44,949 nt of DNA from an uncultured Clostridia bacterium (lineage in GTDB: Bacteria; Bacillota; Clostridia; Oscillospirales; Butyricicoccaceae), in NCBI GenBank assembly GCA_944381055.1, contig CALWJQ010000058.1:1-44949 (forward strand), given 5' to 3'. Every line of letters begins with the position of its first letter. The stretch's first letter is position 1. Below are positions 41,624 through 44,949 of the stretch, in pieces. The notes beneath the pieces are model-generated. The model had not been told where the DNA came from. It saw only the letters and a list, made by a program, of their open reading frames with translations, and searched no databases. The position numbers and the translations under genes were made by a program.

Positions 41624-41943
41624 ACCACCGAACCTTTCTTTCTGTCTCTGGGTCACAAGGAGTGCGGCGAAACACTCCCCCTGCGTGCAAAAGCGATCAG
41701 CTGCTGCACGTCAATACAGGCATTCAGCCAGCCAGGACCAATGGTTTATTGCCACTGGCGGCAGCCGGGACACGTTCCGGTTTTCCGGCGGCTGCCTTGC
41801 GCCGCCGGAAACGGGCTGCAACACCATCGACGTTATACCTACTCCTGGTGCCGCTCAGCATCTGTGTCAGTACAATCCCCCTGCCGGACGGCAGGGCGAT
41901 CGTATTGCTTTTTTGCGTTTTTACGCAGTCTAAGTTCCTGTGG
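41624..41943. other. 320-base gap between oppA-like and oppB genes with two stem-loops
   Basis: No gene is supported here on either strand; a long plus-strand frame across it is a shadow of the binding-protein gene. It holds a 10-base inverted repeat, TTCCGGCGGC at 41783-41792 and GCCGCCGGAA at 41801-41810. A second stem of 7-8 bases lies at 41879-41896 (CCCTGCCG/CGGCAGGG). None is followed by a T run on the minus strand. A TATAAC box on the minus strand (41837-41832) lacks a convincing -35 partner, so I do not call a promoter. Confidence 0.6.
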
Positions 41944-43773
41944 TTACTCCTCGATGATTCGCGCGTACATCCAGCCGAACCCGACGTTGACGACATAAGA
42001 GTTGTCGCTGGTCGGCAGCTGCACGCGATCGGCCTTCAGGTAGCGGCCCGGGCTTTCCATCACCGGAATGATGGCCGCTTCTTCCAGCATAATTTCTTCC
42101 ATCCGGAAGGTCATGTCGAGCCGCGCCTCTTTGTCAAAGCGCTCTTCCGACTGGTTTGCACGAACCCACAGGTCGTCAAACTCGGCGTTGGAATACGGCT
42201 CGTTTTTCTTGGGGTAATCGGTCGTCCATACGTTAAACGCGTTCCACGGAGCGACCTTGCTGGTGCTCCAGCTGCCCCACGACATTTCATAGGAATTGGG
42301 GTTGTTGATCCAGTCTTTCTTGGTGCCGACCATCTGCGAGTTGGGCATGCCCTGCAATTCCATCTGGAAGCGATCCGCGCCGAAAATTTCGGCCCAGGAC
42401 TTTTGCAGATACTCGGACGCCGGTTTGTACGAACCCGTATCGCTGGGATAAATCAAAGTGACCGAAACGGAATCCAATCCCGTCTCTTCCAGCGCCGCTT
42501 CAAAGTACTCCAGGGCCTTTTCGGGATCGTAGCCGTTGTTCTCGGGGATCTCGTACGGCTGGATGCGCTCGACCATGTCGCGGTAAGTCTCGCCGGTGTC
42601 AAGATCGCCGACGACCATCTTGGGCTGAATCCACCACGCCGGGATGACGTTGTTGATCGCCGCAACCGCTTCACGGTCGGTGCCGTAGTACAAAGCTTTG
42701 CGGAAGTTGGTGCTGGACAAAATGGGGTTTTCCGTGTTTCCCATATTGACGCTGATGTGCCACATACCCGTCGCGTCGCTTTCGATGATGCGCGGGTCTT
42801 CTTTGTACTGCAAATACTCCTCGCTGCCCAGCGAGACATAGTCGAGCTCGCCGTTGAGGAACATCTGCAGCCGCGTCGAAGCCTCGCCCACGGTGCGTTC
42901 GTCAATGCTGTTGAGCCAGATCTTGTCAGCAAAGACGTAGTTGGGGTTTTTCTCGTACACAATGGTCGCGCCTGCAATCCAGTCCTTGATGACAAAGGGG
43001 CCGCAGCTCATGTATGTATCCTTGCTGGTGCCGTACATGGTCGCGGTACGGTCGGCGTTCATAGCCGCCTCGTAGGTCCCTTCGTGAACCATCGCCAGAG
43101 CCGAGTTGACAAAATGGTTGACAATCTCGTCCGACGTGACCGGCGCAGCCGTCGTCAGCTCGACGGTGTAATCATCGATCTTTTTCAGGCCGACATCTTC
43201 CCACTCGCACTGCCCCAGCGTGTACTCAGACCCATTGAGGACGACGATATAGTTGTCAGCAAACGAGGACGCGCGCGAGTTGAGCATGTTGGGGTCGAGC
43301 AGCGTCTTGTACGTGTAAATAACGGTGTCCGCGTTCATCGGGTCGCCGTTTTCCCACACGAGCCCTTCGCGCAGCGGGATCTGCCACACCGTCTGGGTGT
43401 CGTCCATCTGCTGCGGGAAGTCGGCGGCAAACTCGGGCTGGTAGCTGAACTTTTCATTCTCGCCGATAAAGCTCTTATAGAGCAGCATCGCCAGCTTGTC
43501 GATGCCGTCGCTGTCGCGGGCCATCGAGTATGTGTGCGGGTTGAGCGTTGAAATGTCGGCTGTCGCCGCGATCTTCAGCGTGCCTTCGCCCTCAGGCAGC
43601 GGGGTGTCGCTGCCGGTTTCCGGCTCGTCAGGGGTCGTGGGTTCCGTAGTCTGGTTGGAATCGTCCGTGGTGTCCGGTTCCGACGGGGTCAGATCCGGTT
43701 CTTCACGCTGGCAGCCCGAAAGCACACCCAGCCCCAGAATCAAAGTGAGAATCAGCGCCAAGGTCCGTTTCAT
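41944..43773 (-). CDS. oppA: Oligopeptide-binding lipoprotein (OppA/DppA family), first tandem copy
   Basis: A 609-residue extracytoplasmic lipoprotein of the SBP_bac_5 family that delivers peptides to OppBC. Leader residues 1-20 end in lipobox VLSGC (Cys21). A Thr/Pro/Asp/Glu-rich spacer (about 25-65) leads to the binding domain. Family marks are KIAATADISTLNPHTYSMAR, WQIPLREGLVWENGDPM, FRKALYYGTDREAVAAINN and ATGMWHISVNMGNTENPILS. ATG 43773 is used, 9 bases after AGGAGG; ATG 43782 overlaps that site. Its mature part is clearly paralogous to the next binding protein upstream. Confidence 0.93.
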   Translation of the reverse strand: MKRTLALILTLILGLGVLSGCQREEPDLTPSEPDTTDDSNQTTEPTTPDEPETGSDTPLPEGEGTLKIAATADISTLNPHTYSMARDSDGIDKLAMLLYKSFIGENEKFSYQPEFAADFPQQMDDTQTVWQIPLREGLVWENGDPMNADTVIYTYKTLLDPNMLNSRASSFADNYIVVLNGSEYTLGQCEWEDVGLKKIDDYTVELTTAAPVTSDEIVNHFVNSALAMVHEGTYEAAMNADRTATMYGTSKDTYMSCGPFVIKDWIAGATIVYEKNPNYVFADKIWLNSIDERTVGEASTRLQMFLNGELDYVSLGSEEYLQYKEDPRIIESDATGMWHISVNMGNTENPILSSTNFRKALYYGTDREAVAAINNVIPAWWIQPKMVVGDLDTGETYRDMVERIQPYEIPENNGYDPEKALEYFEAALEETGLDSVSVTLIYPSDTGSYKPASEYLQKSWAEIFGADRFQMELQGMPNSQMVGTKKDWINNPNSYEMSWGSWSTSKVAPWNAFNVWTTDYPKKNEPYSNAEFDDLWVRANQSEERFDKEARLDMTFRMEEIMLEEAAIIPVMESPGRYLKADRVQLPTSDNSYVVNVGFGWMYARIIEE

Positions 43774-43817
43774 ACTAAGCATCCTCCTGTTGCTGCGTCG
43801 ATATGTCCGCCGAACGG

Positions 43818-43847
43818 CCGGAAAGCCGCACTTTAACGGCTTTCCGG
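43818..43847 (-). repeat. Hairpin between the two binding-protein genes
   Basis: An 11-base perfect stem, CCGGAAAGCCG at 43818-43828 and CGGCTTTCCGG at 43837-43847, with an 8-base loop. It lies in the 139-base gap between the tandem oppA-like genes. There is no T run on the minus strand, so an mRNA-stabilising or processing role fits better than termination. Confidence 0.65.
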
Positions 43848-43912
43848 TCGACGGCAGCTTGGTAGCTTATGTTGCCACAGTACTCAGAACAGTTGCCGGT
43901 GCTTGGATCTTA

Positions 43913-44949
43913 TTACTCAACAATACGGGCGAACTTCCAGCCAAAGCCGACGTTGACGATGTAGGAGTTATCCGGGGTCGGCAGCTGGACACGCTCGGCC
44001 TTGAGGTAGCGGTTTGGATTCTCCATGACCGGGATGATGGGCAGATCCTCGAGCATGATGTGCTCCATCTCGTACGCCATCTCGATCTGCGCTTCCTTGT
44101 CAAAGCGTTCTTCGGTCTGGTTGGCACGAATCCACAAATCATCCAGAGCTTCCGAGAAGTACGGCTCGTTCTTCTGGGCATAGGTGCTTCTCCACACATT
44201 GTAGCCGTTCCAAGGAGAAATCTTGCTGGTGCCCCAGCCGCCCCAGCCAAGCTCGTAAGAAGAGGCGTTATTCTTCCAGTCTTTCTTGGTCGCCGTCATC
44301 TGCGAGTTGGGCATGCCCTGAATCTCAAGGGTGAAGCGGTCGGCGCCGAACAGTTCGGCCCAAGCCTTCTGCAAATACTCAGAACAGGTCTTATAGCGCG
44401 AGTTGTCCGAGCTGTACAGCAGCGTCAGGCTGACCGAGTCAAGGCCGGTCTCTTCCAGAGCGGTGTTGAAGTATTCAACAGCGGCCTCGGGGTCATAGGC
44501 ATAGTTCTCGGGGACCCATTCGGGATGTGCCTCAGCCATCATATCACGATATTTTTCACCTGTCTCGAGATTGCCGACAACCATCATCGGCTGAATCCAC
44601 CAGGCGGGGATGGAGTTGCCTGCTTCAGCAACGGCGACACGGTCGGTGCCGTAGTACAGCGCCTTGCGGAAGTTCAGGTTGTCGAGGATGGGCTGTTCGG
44701 GGTTCTTCATGTTGACGCTGATGTGGAACAGCGAAGTGGCATCGCTGGTGATCAGACGCGGGTCTTCTTTGTACTGGTTGTATTCCTCGTTGCCCAGCGA
44801 GACATAGTCGATCTCGCCGTTGAGGAACATCTGCAAAGTGGTCGAGGTGTCGGTAACGACGCGCTCGGTGACCTCTGCCAGCCAGATCTTGTCGGCAAAG
44901 ACCCAGTCGGGGTTCTTCTTATAGGTGATCGAAGCGCCCGGAATCCACT
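43913..44949 (-). CDS. Oligopeptide-binding protein (OppA/DppA family), second tandem copy, N-terminus outside window
   Basis: The frame is open from the TAA at 43915-43913 to the right edge, giving about 345 C-terminal residues; codons upstream of 44836 continue with GASITYKKNPDWVFADKIWL, so the internal Met there is not the start. It aligns along its whole visible length with the preceding lipoprotein, for example NFRKALYYGTDRVAVAEAGN, PAWWIQPMMVVGNLETGEKY and VQLPTPDNSYIVNVGFGW. By eye well over half the residues are identical. It is probably the more upstream gene of the Opp operon and likely binds a related but different set of peptides. The signal peptide lies beyond the window. Confidence 0.92.
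   Translation of the reverse strand, partial: WIPGASITYKKNPDWVFADKIWLAEVTERVVTDTSTTLQMFLNGEIDYVSLGNEEYNQYKEDPRLITSDATSLFHISVNMKNPEQPILDNLNFRKALYYGTDRVAVAEAGNSIPAWWIQPMMVVGNLETGEKYRDMMAEAHPEWVPENYAYDPEAAVEYFNTALEETGLDSVSLTLLYSSDNSRYKTCSEYLQKAWAELFGADRFTLEIQGMPNSQMTATKKDWKNNASSYELGWGGWGTSKISPWNGYNVWRSTYAQKNEPYFSEALDDLWIRANQTEERFDKEAQIEMAYEMEHIMLEDLPIIPVMENPNRYLKAERVQLPTPDNSYIVNVGFGWKFARIVE

Noticed and set aside
41662..43551. A 629-codon open frame on the plus strand opposite the peptide-binding protein gene
   Set aside because: It lies antisense to a clear OppA-family gene, has no recognisable motif or ribosome site, and is the kind of long open frame that GC-rich coding DNA gives by chance.
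1..44949. tRNA, rRNA, insertion sequences, prophage genes or an origin of replication
   Set aside because: No cloverleaf, rRNA-like, transposase, integrase, phage structural or dnaA-box cluster signal was recognised anywhere in the window.

Overview
This is a GC-rich window (roughly 60-65% by eye) from what is probably an anaerobic member of the Clostridia, most likely an Oscillospiraceae-like gut Firmicute. The evidence is the oxygen-independent cobalamin route (CbiK, CbiD, CbiG), lipoproteins with Gram-positive style leaders, S-layer-homology surface proteins, a ferredoxin-tailed aldo/keto reductase, Firmicute-type OppD/OppC, AGGAGG ribosome sites and sigma-A promoters. The genus is an inference. 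No rRNA, tRNA, CRISPR array, transposase or phage gene was seen.

Layout. (1) 1-1202: the end of a peptide ABC transporter operon (OppD/DppD tail and OppF/DppF), plus strand. (2) 1315-21552: a consensus promoter, a cobalamin riboswitch with an intrinsic terminator, then about 20 kb of tightly packed plus-strand genes. First come a secreted CbiK-type cobaltochelatase lipoprotein, a small lipoprotein carrying the same accessory domain, and a BtuFCD/FecBCD-type ABC importer. Then come cbiA, cbiC, cbiD, cbiF, cbiG, cbiH, a cbiJ-cbiE-cbiT triple fusion, cbiB, cobD, cbiP, cobO, cobT, cobU, cobS and a CobC-type phosphatase. Most junctions overlap by 1-8 bases, and CobU/CobS overlap by 65. Together they would take sirohydrochlorin to adenosylcobalamin, but cbiL and any cytoplasmic cobaltochelatase are absent from the window. 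(3) 21689-23936: a LysR regulator followed by methionine gamma-lyase, ending in a bidirectional terminator. (4) 24005-32348, minus strand: an S-layer-homology protein with its own promoter, and an operon of a YtcJ-type amidohydrolase, a MacA-like adaptor with an internal duplication, a MacB-like ATPase and permease, and a second S-layer-homology protein. (5) 32511-33650, plus strand: a ferredoxin-tailed aldo/keto reductase, divergent from the previous operon and closed by a perfect 36-base palindromic terminator. (6) 33722-44949, minus strand: two tandem oligopeptide-binding proteins, OppBCDF, then an AstE/AspA-type zinc hydrolase, a D-aminoacylase-type hydrolase and an imidazolonepropionase-like amidohydrolase. 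This looks like uptake plus intracellular breakdown of unusual (D- or N-acylated) peptides.

The most unusual parts are the riboswitch-controlled extracytoplasmic CbiK fused to a beta-rich accessory domain that is repeated as a separate lipoprotein; the CbiJ-CbiE-CbiT fusion; and the amidohydrolase-MacAB-SLH operon with its double-module adaptor. All assignments come from reading motifs. No database search was run.
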